Shown here: piece after piece, positions 42,931 through 52,844 of the stretch
Layout: every line of letters begins with the position of its first letter
How positions within the stretch are numbered: the first letter of the stretch is position 1
Source: JAGTVG01 sp964543195
GTDB lineage: Bacteria > Bacteroidota > Bacteroidia > Cytophagales > Cyclobacteriaceae
Reading direction: 5' to 3'
NCBI GenBank assembly: GCA_964543195.1
Contig: CAZIXF010000009.1
Coordinates: forward strand, 1 to 64,000
DNA length: 64,000 bases
Translations under genes and position numbers: made by a program
Notes under the pieces: generated by a model
What the model was told of the DNA's origin: nothing
The model's database searches: none
The model's input: the letters and a program-made list of their open reading frames with translations, nothing else

Positions 42931-45900
42931 TCATTCAATTATAACGCATTTATTACTTTTTATGTCATCCTCTACTTTCTTATACTTCACATCCTTAACG
43001 ATCCGGCCATCCGCATACTGTACATTGATCCGGTCGTTCCTGCCCACCGTTTTTTCCGATTTCGCCGGAGACATTTTCTCAACAGGTGGCCGTGAACGTG
43101 TATCCCCTCTGGGTCCTTCAAGTGCCGATCTCGATTCTTCCTTGGTTTCCTGGAGAGTCTGGCGTGCACGCCGCAACCGCCGGGCTTCCTGCACCTCATC
43201 CGGCTGCTCGACGGGTATGGTGGCTTTCATAAGGAAAGAAACCGTTTCTTCATTCACCTTATTGATCAGGCGTTTAAAAAGTTCAAAGGCTTCGAATTTA
43301 TAGATCAATAAAGGATCTTTTTGTTCATATACCGCACTCTGTACCGATTGTTTGAGATCGTCCATTTCACGAAGATGTTCTTTCCAGGCATTGTCGATTA
43401 TAGCCAGGGTAGCCATTTTTTCCATCGAAAGGAACAGAAATTTACAATCCGTATCAATGTTTTTCTGGAGACTTGAGGCAATGCCGATCTGCTTTGTGCC
43501 ATCTGTAAAGGGAACCAGGATGTCCTCAATGGTGGCTCCCCTGGTTTTATGGATGTCTTTTACAATGGGAAGAGCCCGTTCCCTAATGGCTTCATTCTTT
43601 TCTTTGTAATGGATCAGAACCGCTTCATATAACCGGTTAGCAAGTTCATTTTCAGAAAGATCTTTGAATTCATCGGCCGGGATTTCGAAATCAAATCCAA
43701 ACACGCTGATACAGTTCAATTTAAAGCCATCATAATCTTCACTACCCTTTGCGTTCATCACCACTTCCTCCACCGTATCAAATATCATGCTCATGATATC
43801 GACCATCAATCTTTCTCCGAAAAGTGCATTCCTGCGTCGTGTATAGATCACTTCCCGCTGTGAATTCATCACATCGTCATACTCCAGCAATCGTTTCCTG
43901 ATGGCAAAGTTGTTCTCCTCCACTTTTTTCTGGGCACGTTCAATGGATTTTGACACCATCGAATGCTGAATAACTTCCCCTTCTTCCAGGCCCAGACGGT
44001 CCATAATTCTGGCGATACGGTCCGAACCGAACAACCGCATGAGGTTATCTTCAAGGGAAACAAAAAACTGGGAGGATCCGGGATCGCCCTGGCGACCCGA
44101 CCTTCCCCTCAACTGCCTGTCAACACGCCTGGATTCATGTCTTTCCGTACCGATAATGGCCAGGCCACCCGCTGCTCTCGACTCAGGCGTCAATTTGATA
44201 TCCGTACCCCGTCCGGCCATGTTGGTGGCAATGGTAACGGTACCCGGTTTGCCGGCAAAGGCTACAACCTCAGCTTCTTTCTGGTGATGTTTAGCATTGA
44301 GTACCTGGTGTTTGATCTTTTTGATATTGAGCATCCGGCTAATCACTTCCGATATCTCCACCGAGGTAGTACCCACCAGTACGGGCCTGCCTTTTCCCGT
44401 CAGGTCGATGATCTCCTGGATCACCGCATTGAATTTCTCCCTTATGGTTTTGTACACCATGTCTTCCCTGTCATCACGGATCACCGGTTCATTGGTCGGG
44501 ATCACGACTACGTCGAGTTTATAGATCTCCCAGAACTCTCCGGCCTCAGTTTCAGCCGTACCGGTCATGCCGGCAAGCTTATGATACATCCTGAAATAGT
44601 TCTGCAATGTGATTGTCGCATACGTCTGTGTGGCATCCTCAACCTTCACATTTTCTTTGGCTTCAATTGCCTGGTGCAAACCGTCGGAATACCGGCGTCC
44701 CTCAAGTACCCTGCCGGTCTGTTCGTCCACAATCTTTACTTTTCCATCCACGAGAATGTATTCGGTATCCCGTTCAAACAGGGTATAGGCTTTCAACAAC
44801 TGATTGATACTATGGATGCGCTTTGATTTTTCTGAATAATCCTTGATGAGCTCTTCTTTTTTAGCCAGTTTTTCAGAATCCGACAGCGAGGCATCATTCT
44901 CCAGAACTGCAATTTCATGGCCTATATCCGGCATGATGAAAAAGTTGGTATCTTCATCCTCACCAGTAAGAAGGTCCAATCCCTTTTCCGTAAGCTCAAT
45001 ACTGTTATTTTTTTCCTCTATCGTAAAATATAATTCATTGTCGATCTCCGGCATCAGCTTGGCATTGTCCTGCAGATAATAGTTTTCCGTTTTCTGCAGA
45101 ACCTGCTTTTTCCCGGTTTCACTTAAATATTTGATCAATGGTTTATATTTGGGAAGACCCCGGAAAGAACGCAATAAAGAAACTCCTCCATCTTTTTCAT
45201 TCCCTTCATCGATCATTTTTTTAGCTTCGATAAGCAGTTGAGACACCAGTTTTTTCTGCGCTTCAACCAGTTTCTGTATCCGGGGTTTCAGCTCATAGAA
45301 TTCATGTTCATCACCTCTGGGTATAGGACCCGATATGATGAGTGGCGTACGGGCGTCATCGATCAATACGGAATCGACCTCATCGACCATGGCAAAGTGA
45401 TGTTTCCGCTGTACCAGGTCTTCCGTTTCCCTGGCCATATTGTCGCGCAGGTAATCGAAGCCGAATTCATTGTTGGTACCATAGATGATATCTGCCTGGT
45501 ATGCTTTCCTGCGGGCCTCGGAATTGGGTTCGTGAGAATCGATGCAATCTACTGCAAGTCCGTGAAATTCAAAGATCGGACCCATCCATTCCGAATCCCG
45601 TTTGGCCAGGTAGTTATTTACTGTAACAATATGAACGCCACGTTCAGCCAGCGCATTTAAAAATGCCGGCAGGGTAGCTGCCAGGGTTTTGCCCTCACCG
45701 GTGGCCATCTCGGCTATTTTGCCCTGATGAAGGACTATCCCTCCTACCAACTGTACATCATAATGAACCATGTCCCAGACAACTTCATTACTAGCGGCCA
45801 GCCAGGTATTTGACCATATGGCCTGTTCATCCTTGATCTCCACATGATCATGATTTGCGGCATAGGTCTTATCATGCAGCGTGGCGTTTACAGTCAATGA

Positions 45901-46293
45901 TCCCTCCTCCTTGAATCGACGTGCTGTTTCTTTAACAATCGCAAAAGCCTCAGGAAGAAGATCCATCAACACCTCTTCCAGTTCCGTGTTCCTGTCTTCC
46001 TCAAGCTTATCGATCTGGTTGAATATTTCTTCTTTCTGATGAACATCCAGGTTCTCATTGGTGCCCACCTCCTCATGAAGCTGTTTAAGCTGTGTATCGA
46101 TATGAGCAAGGCGCTCATCAAGACGACCTTTCAGCTGCGAAGTCTTGCTCCTCAATTCTTCATCGGAAATATCCTGAAGTTTGGCATATTCTTCATTGAT
46201 CGTATCCACATAAGGCAGGATCGCCTTGATATCTCTTTCCGATTTTGTTCCGAATAATTTAGTTATTCCTTTGGTTAGTACACCTATCATCAC
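42931..46293 (-). CDS. secA: Protein translocase ATPase SecA
   Basis: 1120 residues, longer than the 800-900 of most SecA because of insertions in the region 330-500 that are usual in Bacteroidota. ATP motifs: GEGKTLAATLP (Walker A) and MVDEVDSVLIDDARTPLI (DEAD-like), and GRGTDI, GRSGRQGD in the second half. The C-terminal tail reads VGRNDRINVQYADG... and lacks the CxCxSGx6CH zinc motif that usually follows VGRND. A TAATTTTG box at 46322-46329 (minus strand) may be its -7 element. Start could be the second Met. Confidence 0.97.
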   Translation of the reverse strand: MMIGVLTKGITKLFGTKSERDIKAILPYVDTINEEYAKLQDISDEELRSKTSQLKGRLDERLAHIDTQLKQLHEEVGTNENLDVHQKEEIFNQIDKLEEDRNTELEEVLMDLLPEAFAIVKETARRFKEEGSLTVNATLHDKTYAANHDHVEIKDEQAIWSNTWLAASNEVVWDMVHYDVQLVGGIVLHQGKIAEMATGEGKTLAATLPAFLNALAERGVHIVTVNNYLAKRDSEWMGPIFEFHGLAVDCIDSHEPNSEARRKAYQADIIYGTNNEFGFDYLRDNMARETEDLVQRKHHFAMVDEVDSVLIDDARTPLIISGPIPRGDEHEFYELKPRIQKLVEAQKKLVSQLLIEAKKMIDEGNEKDGGVSLLRSFRGLPKYKPLIKYLSETGKKQVLQKTENYYLQDNAKLMPEIDNELYFTIEEKNNSIELTEKGLDLLTGEDEDTNFFIMPDIGHEIAVLENDASLSDSEKLAKKEELIKDYSEKSKRIHSINQLLKAYTLFERDTEYILVDGKVKIVDEQTGRVLEGRRYSDGLHQAIEAKENVKVEDATQTYATITLQNYFRMYHKLAGMTGTAETEAGEFWEIYKLDVVVIPTNEPVIRDDREDMVYKTIREKFNAVIQEIIDLTGKGRPVLVGTTSVEISEVISRMLNIKKIKHQVLNAKHHQKEAEVVAFAGKPGTVTIATNMAGRGTDIKLTPESRAAGGLAIIGTERHESRRVDRQLRGRSGRQGDPGSSQFFVSLEDNLMRLFGSDRIARIMDRLGLEEGEVIQHSMVSKSIERAQKKVEENNFAIRKRLLEYDDVMNSQREVIYTRRRNALFGERLMVDIMSMIFDTVEEVVMNAKGSEDYDGFKLNCISVFGFDFEIPADEFKDLSENELANRLYEAVLIHYKEKNEAIRERALPIVKDIHKTRGATIEDILVPFTDGTKQIGIASSLQKNIDTDCKFLFLSMEKMATLAIIDNAWKEHLREMDDLKQSVQSAVYEQKDPLLIYKFEAFELFKRLINKVNEETVSFLMKATIPVEQPDEVQEARRLRRARQTLQETKEESRSALEGPRGDTRSRPPVEKMSPAKSEKTVGRNDRINVQYADGRIVKDVKYKKVEDDIKSNKCVIIE

Positions 46294-46493
46294 TGATACT
46301 TAAAATTATTTTTATAAGAACCAAAATTACACTGTTTTTAAAAGAAATTATAATCCATCAACAGCTTTTAAAGTATAGCCTCGTGGACCACATTGATATC
46401 ATACGTATCTGATGCTTTTTGGATATTATACAGGCCGGAGATTACAGGTAATCCCGCCATTCAATAAAAAAATCAAATAATTAATTACAGATA

Positions 46494-47669
46494 TCAAATC
46501 TTAACCGTTAACAGAATGACCGGTTGGCCGGTAAGGTCGGAAGTAGCAAAAATATAATGATCTCCTCCTTCCCCGATACCTGTTCTTTTTCTTAACTCCT
46601 CCACACTGAGAGGAAAATTCCTGATCGCTATATTGGCCTTGCCGCTGAATTTTAGTTTTAAAAATTCACCGAACCCATAAATTCCCAGGATCTCGAACCT
46701 CCTTCCGGGAAAATGGTCAATCAAGGTGGCGCCTGTATACAAATGGCTGTTTTTGGCTAATTTTACCAGGTCAAACTGCCGCCCAGCCGAATTAAACAAG
46801 CCGGCCTTACGGATCGCCGTATTCGGGTCATAAATGAATTTTTCAGGCCATCCCAATCCGCATTCCCTGCTTTCCTCACCCGGATCTGACCGGAATGTGA
46901 TCACCCGGCCATCTACGCTATCCGATGCAATGATCTCCGGCCCTTCGACCGAACCGGTTTTTTCAGCCACCATAATGATCTCCTTACATTCATTGGATAC
47001 CGAAACAACATGCACTTGCACGAGATGCCTGAACCGGTCTAAAAGATATTTGATATCGATCAGGGGTGATAATTTAATGATTACACGCTCCGCTTTCTCA
47101 AGCAGAATGTCAAATATCCCGGTTATGTCCGGCTCAGAATCTTCCAGCTTGAAAACACGCCGTGAATTTATCCTTCTCGAAGGATCAATATAAATCGTAT
47201 TTACCTTTCCCGAAAATTCCTTAATGAAGGTGGTGGAGTCCTGATTGATCACGCTGATGTTTGTGACCCCCAGTTTCTGAAAATTCAACCGGGCTGTATT
47301 GACCTGATCCCTGTTTTTTTCTATATAAATTACTTCTTCAGCAACCTTCGATATAAAATACGCATCAATACCCAGACCCCCGGTCATGTCAATCACGGAA
47401 CCTCCCCTGATTAACCCGGCCTTATATTTCCCGGTCACCGAAGATGAAGCCTGCTCAACCGATTCCGCAGAAGTGAAAACCAGGTCCGGCACATTATAAA
47501 ATTCCGGAATTTTGTTCCGGGCTTTCTGCCTGGCCCGGATCTGGGTAACAATAAAGATCCGATCCTCCTCAGCAAGGTTTTTTAACTTAAGAGATAAATC
47601 ATACGGGTCTTTATCAGCCCAATCATGTATTTTATTCCAGATTTTTTTATCTACCGGCGATTTGATCAG
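46494..47669 (-). CDS. THUMP-like class I SAM methyltransferase; start unusual
   Basis: The reading frame runs open to 47678, well upstream of a GTG at 47492 that would start a 332-residue protein. The 59 extra codons encode KNLAEEDRIFIVTQIRARQ and ARNKIPEFYNVPDLVF, typical of this family's N-terminal domain, so I extend the gene. The only plausible start there is CTG at 47667-47669, overlapping the asd TGA as CTGA. SAM motif I is VIDMTGGLGIDAYF; YIDPSRR follows (motif IV); the C-terminal domain begins GRRFEILGIYGFGEF. Total about 391 residues. Likely rRNA or tRNA modification; substrate not known. A frameshift or sequencing change hiding an ATG cannot be excluded. Confidence 0.75.
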   Translation of the reverse strand: MIKSPVDKKIWNKIHDWADKDPYDLSLKLKNLAEEDRIFIVTQIRARQKARNKIPEFYNVPDLVFTSAESVEQASSSVTGKYKAGLIRGGSVIDMTGGLGIDAYFISKVAEEVIYIEKNRDQVNTARLNFQKLGVTNISVINQDSTTFIKEFSGKVNTIYIDPSRRINSRRVFKLEDSEPDITGIFDILLEKAERVIIKLSPLIDIKYLLDRFRHLVQVHVVSVSNECKEIIMVAEKTGSVEGPEIIASDSVDGRVITFRSDPGEESRECGLGWPEKFIYDPNTAIRKAGLFNSAGRQFDLVKLAKNSHLYTGATLIDHFPGRRFEILGIYGFGEFLKLKFSGKANIAIRNFPLSVEELRKRTGIGEGGDHYIFATSDLTGQPVILLTVKI

Positions 47670-48661
47670 TTTACAAAATTATTTTTCAGAAGATATTCGG
47701 CGATCTGAACTGCATTGGTAGCTGCACCCTTTCTTAAATTATCAGCCACGATCCACATATTCAACGTATTGGGCTGGGTATCATCTCTTCTCAGGCGTCC
47801 TACAAAAACCTCATCTTTTCCCTGGGAAGTGACCGGCATCGGATACAGATTGTTGGCAGGATCATCCTGAACCACCACGCCAGGTGTACTGGCCAGAATA
47901 TTTTTTACATCGTCCATCTGATAATCATCGTGGAATTCCACATTCACGGATTCCGAATGACCGCCCAGTGTAGGTACTCTGACCGTAGTAACCGTTACTT
48001 TAATTGAATCATCCCCGTAGATCTTCTTGGTTTCATTGACCATTTTCATCTCTTCTTTGGTATATCCGTTATCCTGGAATGCATCGATATGAGGCAATAT
48101 ATTCAGATCGATCTTATGCGGATATGCTGCCGGACCATCTTTTCCGGCTCTTTCATTCATGAGCTGGTCAACCGCATCTTTACCTGTACCGGTAACGGAT
48201 TGATAGGTAGATACCACTATTCTTTTTATACGGTATTTCGAATGCAAACCGTACAGGGCAAGCACCATCTGAATGGTACTGCAGTTGGGGTTGGCAATGA
48301 TCTTGTCCTCTTTTTTGACCACCGAGCCATTAATTTCAGGTACAACCAGTTTATTATCGGGATTCATTCTCCATGCAGAGGAATTATCCACCACAAACGT
48401 GCCCTTTTCGGCAAATTTTGGCGCCCACTCGAGCGAAGTACTGCCACCGGCCGAAAAAATAGCAATATCCGGCTCCCGGTCTACCGCATCCTGCATCCCG
48501 ATCACGGTATAATCCTTCCCTTTATAACTGATCTTCCTGCCCACTGACCTTTCGGAAGCGACAAGCAGAAGTTCATCAAAAGGGAAATTCCTTTCTTCAA
48601 TTACTTTCAACATTTCTGAGCCCACCAGTCCGGTTGCTCCGACAACAGCTAATTTTATCAT
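47666..48661 (-). CDS. asd: Aspartate-semialdehyde dehydrogenase
   Basis: 331 residues. GATGLVG (8-14) binds NADP; Cys127 in NPNCSTIQM is the nucleophile; the later VRVPTLGGHSESV matches the family. Makes aspartate semialdehyde for lysine, threonine, methionine and diaminopimelate. A TAATTTTG box (48689-48696, minus strand) lies 28 bp upstream of the start. Its stop overlaps the presumed start of the methyltransferase. Confidence 0.95.
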   Translation of the reverse strand: MIKLAVVGATGLVGSEMLKVIEERNFPFDELLLVASERSVGRKISYKGKDYTVIGMQDAVDREPDIAIFSAGGSTSLEWAPKFAEKGTFVVDNSSAWRMNPDNKLVVPEINGSVVKKEDKIIANPNCSTIQMVLALYGLHSKYRIKRIVVSTYQSVTGTGKDAVDQLMNERAGKDGPAAYPHKIDLNILPHIDAFQDNGYTKEEMKMVNETKKIYGDDSIKVTVTTVRVPTLGGHSESVNVEFHDDYQMDDVKNILASTPGVVVQDDPANNLYPMPVTSQGKDEVFVGRLRRDDTQPNTLNMWIVADNLRKGAATNAVQIAEYLLKNNFVN

Positions 48662-48736
48662 AGTACTAAAGCATTCTAAAATTCAGGGCAAAATTAATAT
48701 AAATAATATGGTTTTTTATTAAATTCATACATTGTT

Positions 48737-51283
48737 ATGCGATTAATTGTTTTAACCAGCTATTTAATAAGCATTATTCTTGTATTTCTTTCTAACCGGT
48801 CATTTTCGGAAGGAAAATCATCAGTTGATCTCGTATTCCGTCAGATTATTAATCAGCCTTTGGCGATCCCGGGAATCGTGATCAATGAGATCATGTTCGA
48901 TCCGGAACCATCCGCAGGATTACCTGCAGTTGAATATATCGAATTATATAATCCGGCCGGTGAACCTGTACATATCGGAGGCTGGAGACTGAATAATTCG
49001 GTTTTACCCGATTTCCTCCTATCCCCCGGATCCTATGTGATACTGTCTGAAACGAAAAATGCGGGATTGTTTAAAGAGCGCGGAATTTCGCTGGGTTTGG
49101 AAAACTGGGACAGGTTGAATAACCAGGGTCAGACGGTAACCCTGGCCGACCAATACGGACAACCAGTGGACCAGATTGCCTATTCGCCGGATATGATCGC
49201 TGATCCGGTCAAAAAGAAGGGAGGATGGAGCCTCGAACTGATCAATCCGCATCATACCTGTAAAGGGAAAGACAACTGGGCCGTATCGGATGATCCGCTA
49301 GGTGGAACTCCGGGAAAAGTCAACTCCGTTTACAGTCTTTCGAAGGATGACCAGCCTCCGGAAATAAGGACCCATTATTTTATTGGTAAGGATTCAATGG
49401 TGATCATTTTTTCCGAACCAATAATTTTATCTGATCTTCCGGAGAAGCCTCTGATAGAATTCACACCACATCTCACAATAAAGGCTATAATCTCTTACGG
49501 CCTGGATTCCAAAAAAATTCTGGTTGAACTGGGATCACAAATCATGCCGGGTATTGTGTATAAATTAAAACTAAGTAAGGTCTCCGATTGCCTGGGAAAT
49601 GTAATGAATGACACCATTATTCAAACCGGCATAGGCAAATCCCCGGATTTTGCCGACCTGTTATTCACTGAAATCATGTTCGATGAAACGCCTTCCCATG
49701 GAATGCCGGATACGGAATATGTTGAAATCCTGAATGTCTCCGAACAGTTACTCGATCTCAGTCATTTCCGCCTTATTGCCAGGGAAGATACCATACCGCT
49801 GCCCGGCCAGACCCTGCTACCCGGCACTCACTACATTCTTTGCCCTGCCCGAAACAGTAGCCTGTTTGCAGAACCGGCTAATACGATCGGAATTACCGGT
49901 TTTCCCCGGTTACTGAATGAAGGCATGACCATAGCATTGATCAATGAAAAAAATAAATTGATCCATTCGGTTTTTTATTCAAAAGAATGGTATAATAACC
50001 AGGAAAAATCTACGGGGGGGTTTTCTATTGAACTGATCGATCCGGGGAATCCCTGTGGTGACAGGAAAAACTGGGGAGTAACAGAAAATGAGAATGGGGG
50101 CACACCCGGAAAAATAAATTCGATCCGGGCTCCGAACCCGGATCTTGCAGGGCCGGAGATAGAAAGTGCCTATACACCCGATGACCGGTCGCTGTGGATC
50201 CGGATGAATGAAAGGCTCCATCCGGGCAGTATCGAAACCATTTTTCTGCACTTTGATCCCTCCTCAGACTTTGAGTTCAATTTTTCTGATCCTTTGCTTC
50301 ATCAGAAATTGGAGGTTAAACTATCTCAGGAATTAATTACGAAACAAAGATATATAATTGAGATAACCGGTATCAGGGATTGCGTGGGAAATAAAATAAA
50401 CAAAGCGCATAATCGGTCATTTTTTTACCTGCCTGAAGAGGCTGACAGCGGAGACCTGGCAATCAGCGAGATCCTCTTTAATCCGGAACCCGGGGGAGTG
50501 GACTGGATTGAAATATACAATTTATCGGAGAAATACATCGATCCGAACAAGTTAACCCTGGGTCGTAAAAGAAATAATGAGATCATAACGTCCGGATCCG
50601 GCATCCTGCTTCACCGGTTGATCTTTCCAAGGCAATATTATGTATTCACTTCAAGTACCGATAAACTAATGGCCGATTTCCCATTCAGTAACAGGGAGCA
50701 GATCTATGAAGTTAAAAAAATACCGGAAATGCCCGACCAGGCCGGAAATCTGATATTGATGGATACGGGCAGCCTTATATTTGACTACATCGAATACTCC
50801 AGTAATATGCATCATCCGATGATCAGAAATGATGAAGGAGTATCCCTGGAAAGGATCAATTTCGATAAATCGGCCCTGTCTCCGGACAACTGGGAGTCTG
50901 CTTCGTTTGTCAATGGTTATGGCACACCAACGAAAAAAAACGGTAATAGCCAGGAAATTCAATCGGCCGGACATCAAATCACTGTGTACCCGGAGGTCTT
51001 TTCCCCGGACGGGGACGGTTATCTTGATCTGTTGACGATCCGGTATAAACTGTCTTCTCCGGGGTATCTGGCCAATGTGTTTGTATTCAATATTCAGGGA
51101 AGAGCAATAAAAAAACTCACGGCAAACAACCTGATGGGAATTGAGGGTATTATTTACTGGGATGGTTCTACTGATACAGGATCCACGGCAGGAACCGGTT
51201 ATTATATTATTCTGTTCGAGTTGTACGATCTTACAGGAAATTATGATGTGATCAAAAAAAAGGTGGGTCTGTTTAATAAATGA
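48737..51283 (+). CDS. Exported protein with lamin-tail domains and a C-terminal FlgD-like repeat
   Basis: 848 residues; signal peptide 1-26. Three lamin-tail (LTD) modules begin at IVINEIMFDPEPSAG (about 46), LLFTEIMFDETPSHGMPDTEY (about 310; given in part here) and LAISEILFNPEPGGVDWIEIYN (about 573), with Ig-like strands between. The end, FSPDGDGYLDLLTIRY to GTGYYIILFELYD, resembles FlgD/gliding-motility-associated modules. No classical type IX sorting domain was recognised. Likely surface or secreted; LTD domains occur on nucleases and carbohydrate proteins, but no enzyme domain is visible here. Stops directly against the asparaginase stop (TGATCA). Confidence 0.8.
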   Translation: MRLIVLTSYLISIILVFLSNRSFSEGKSSVDLVFRQIINQPLAIPGIVINEIMFDPEPSAGLPAVEYIELYNPAGEPVHIGGWRLNNSVLPDFLLSPGSYVILSETKNAGLFKERGISLGLENWDRLNNQGQTVTLADQYGQPVDQIAYSPDMIADPVKKKGGWSLELINPHHTCKGKDNWAVSDDPLGGTPGKVNSVYSLSKDDQPPEIRTHYFIGKDSMVIIFSEPIILSDLPEKPLIEFTPHLTIKAIISYGLDSKKILVELGSQIMPGIVYKLKLSKVSDCLGNVMNDTIIQTGIGKSPDFADLLFTEIMFDETPSHGMPDTEYVEILNVSEQLLDLSHFRLIAREDTIPLPGQTLLPGTHYILCPARNSSLFAEPANTIGITGFPRLLNEGMTIALINEKNKLIHSVFYSKEWYNNQEKSTGGFSIELIDPGNPCGDRKNWGVTENENGGTPGKINSIRAPNPDLAGPEIESAYTPDDRSLWIRMNERLHPGSIETIFLHFDPSSDFEFNFSDPLLHQKLEVKLSQELITKQRYIIEITGIRDCVGNKINKAHNRSFFYLPEEADSGDLAISEILFNPEPGGVDWIEIYNLSEKYIDPNKLTLGRKRNNEIITSGSGILLHRLIFPRQYYVFTSSTDKLMADFPFSNREQIYEVKKIPEMPDQAGNLILMDTGSLIFDYIEYSSNMHHPMIRNDEGVSLERINFDKSALSPDNWESASFVNGYGTPTKKNGNSQEIQSAGHQITVYPEVFSPDGDGYLDLLTIRYKLSSPGYLANVFVFNIQGRAIKKLTANNLMGIEGIIYWDGSTDTGSTAGTGYYIILFELYDLTGNYDVIKKKVGLFNK

Positions 51284-52315
51284 TCATTCTTTATATATGA
51301 AAACCCTTGCTTCACCTTCCTTTCTACGGTAACCCCTGTACATGCCTTCGGTATTGAATTCCATCGCAATATTGCCTTTATAGTCTATACAGATCACGCC
51401 ACCATCTCCTCCCATTTTCACCAGCTCGTCGTTGATCACTTTATCCGCTGCCTGCTGAAGCGTATATTTACCGTATTTCATCTTTGCGGCAATATCATAG
51501 GCTACCACTTTCCGTATAAAAAATTCACCATGCCCGGTAGATGACACAGCGCATGTTTCGTTATCCGCGTAGGTTCCTGCCCCGATGATGGGAGAATCGC
51601 CTATTCGTCCATATTTCTTATTGGTCATCCCTCCGGTAGATGTTCCTGCTGCCAGGTTACCGTTTTTATCGAGGGCCACTACACCTACGGTTCCGAATTT
51701 GCTGTCATGAATTCTTGTTTTTATGGAGGAACCATCTTTTTCCCTTTCCCTGATCCTCATCAGGCTTTTATATCTCCTTTCCGTATAGAAATAACCCGAA
51801 TCCACCAGTTGAACATGCTGTTTTCCGGCAAACAATTCGGCCCCTTTTCCTGTGAGCATCACGTGGGATGAATGGTTCATGACCGCCAGGGCAGCCTCAA
51901 TAGGATTTTTAATATGCGAAACCCCGGCAACAGCACCCGCATTCAGATTTTTACCATCCATAATGGAGGCATCCAGCTCATTGTAGCCCTCATGAGTAAA
52001 CACCGCACCTTTTCCCGCATTGAACAAAGGTGAATCTTCCATGACCTTTATGGATTCCACTACCGCTTCAATCGCTGTTCCTCCTTCCGCCAGGATGTCA
52101 TATCCGGTATTGACAGCCCTGGTCAACACGCTTCGATAATCAGCCTCCAGATCCTCGGGCATATTTTTCCTGGTAATGGTGCCGGCTCCTCCGTGTACCA
52201 CAATCGTAAATGTCGATTCAACATCAGATGTATCTTGAGAAAAGACCGGGAATGAACCGGCAAGGATCGCAGAAATCAGCGTTATAAATGCAAATAAATA
52301 TCTGAATATTAACAT
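51284..52315 (-). CDS. Exported isoaspartyl peptidase/L-asparaginase (Ntn hydrolase)
   Basis: 343 residues; signal peptide 1-27. Autocatalytic cleavage is expected before Thr209 (KFGTVGVVALD), the nucleophile; the alpha subunit has VVHGGAGTI and NAGKGAVFT, the beta subunit GTSTGGMTNKKYGRIGDSP and GAGTYAD. Cleaves beta-aspartyl dipeptides or asparagine. Export to the periplasm suits peptide turnover. Confidence 0.93.
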   Translation of the reverse strand: MLIFRYLFAFITLISAILAGSFPVFSQDTSDVESTFTIVVHGGAGTITRKNMPEDLEADYRSVLTRAVNTGYDILAEGGTAIEAVVESIKVMEDSPLFNAGKGAVFTHEGYNELDASIMDGKNLNAGAVAGVSHIKNPIEAALAVMNHSSHVMLTGKGAELFAGKQHVQLVDSGYFYTERRYKSLMRIREREKDGSSIKTRIHDSKFGTVGVVALDKNGNLAAGTSTGGMTNKKYGRIGDSPIIGAGTYADNETCAVSSTGHGEFFIRKVVAYDIAAKMKYGKYTLQQAADKVINDELVKMGGDGGVICIDYKGNIAMEFNTEGMYRGYRRKEGEARVFIYKE

Positions 52316-52457
52316 AATAATACGGGTTTATATTCGTCAATATTTTAATAAGATTTTTTTATATATAAATAAATTTACAATTTTGCGTCTTATAAAAATA
52401 ATAATGCCGTAAAACTGCATTTTTTAAGTTTTGAAAGAAATTCTAAATATATAAATT

Positions 52458-52844
52458 ATGGCAAAGGAAGAAAAAACCAGGTATACACCTGAAGAATTGA
52501 AGGAATTCGAACAGTTGATCCATGATAAACTGGAGAAGGCCAAAAACGAGTTGAACTATATCAAACAGACGTTAAGCCGGAGCAACGACAGCGGAACAGA
52601 TGAAACCTCAGGGACAAGTAAACTACTTGAGGATGGTGCCGATACGATGGAAAAAGAAAGTCTGAGCCAGTTAGCTGCAAGACAACAGAAATTCATCAAT
52701 AACCTTGAAAACGCTTTGATACGGATCAAGAACGGTACCTATGGCATATGTATTGACACCGGAAAGCTGATCAGCAAGGAAAGGCTTCGATCTGTGCCGC
52801 ATACATTGCATTCAATCGAAGCTAAATTATCTAAAAACAATTGA
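52458..52844 (+). CDS. TraR/DksA-like regulator lacking the zinc cysteines
   Basis: 128 residues: N-terminal coiled coil (about 8-92) with the DksA-like ETSG...LLEDGADTMEKE in between, and a C-terminal finger where only Cys98 (GTYGICIDTGKL) of the four zinc cysteines remains. The finger is otherwise the usual ISKERLRSVPHTLHSIEA pattern of Bacteroidota. Binds RNA polymerase secondary channel by family analogy. ScpB follows without a gap. Confidence 0.9.
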   Translation: MAKEEKTRYTPEELKEFEQLIHDKLEKAKNELNYIKQTLSRSNDSGTDETSGTSKLLEDGADTMEKESLSQLAARQQKFINNLENALIRIKNGTYGICIDTGKLISKERLRSVPHTLHSIEAKLSKNN

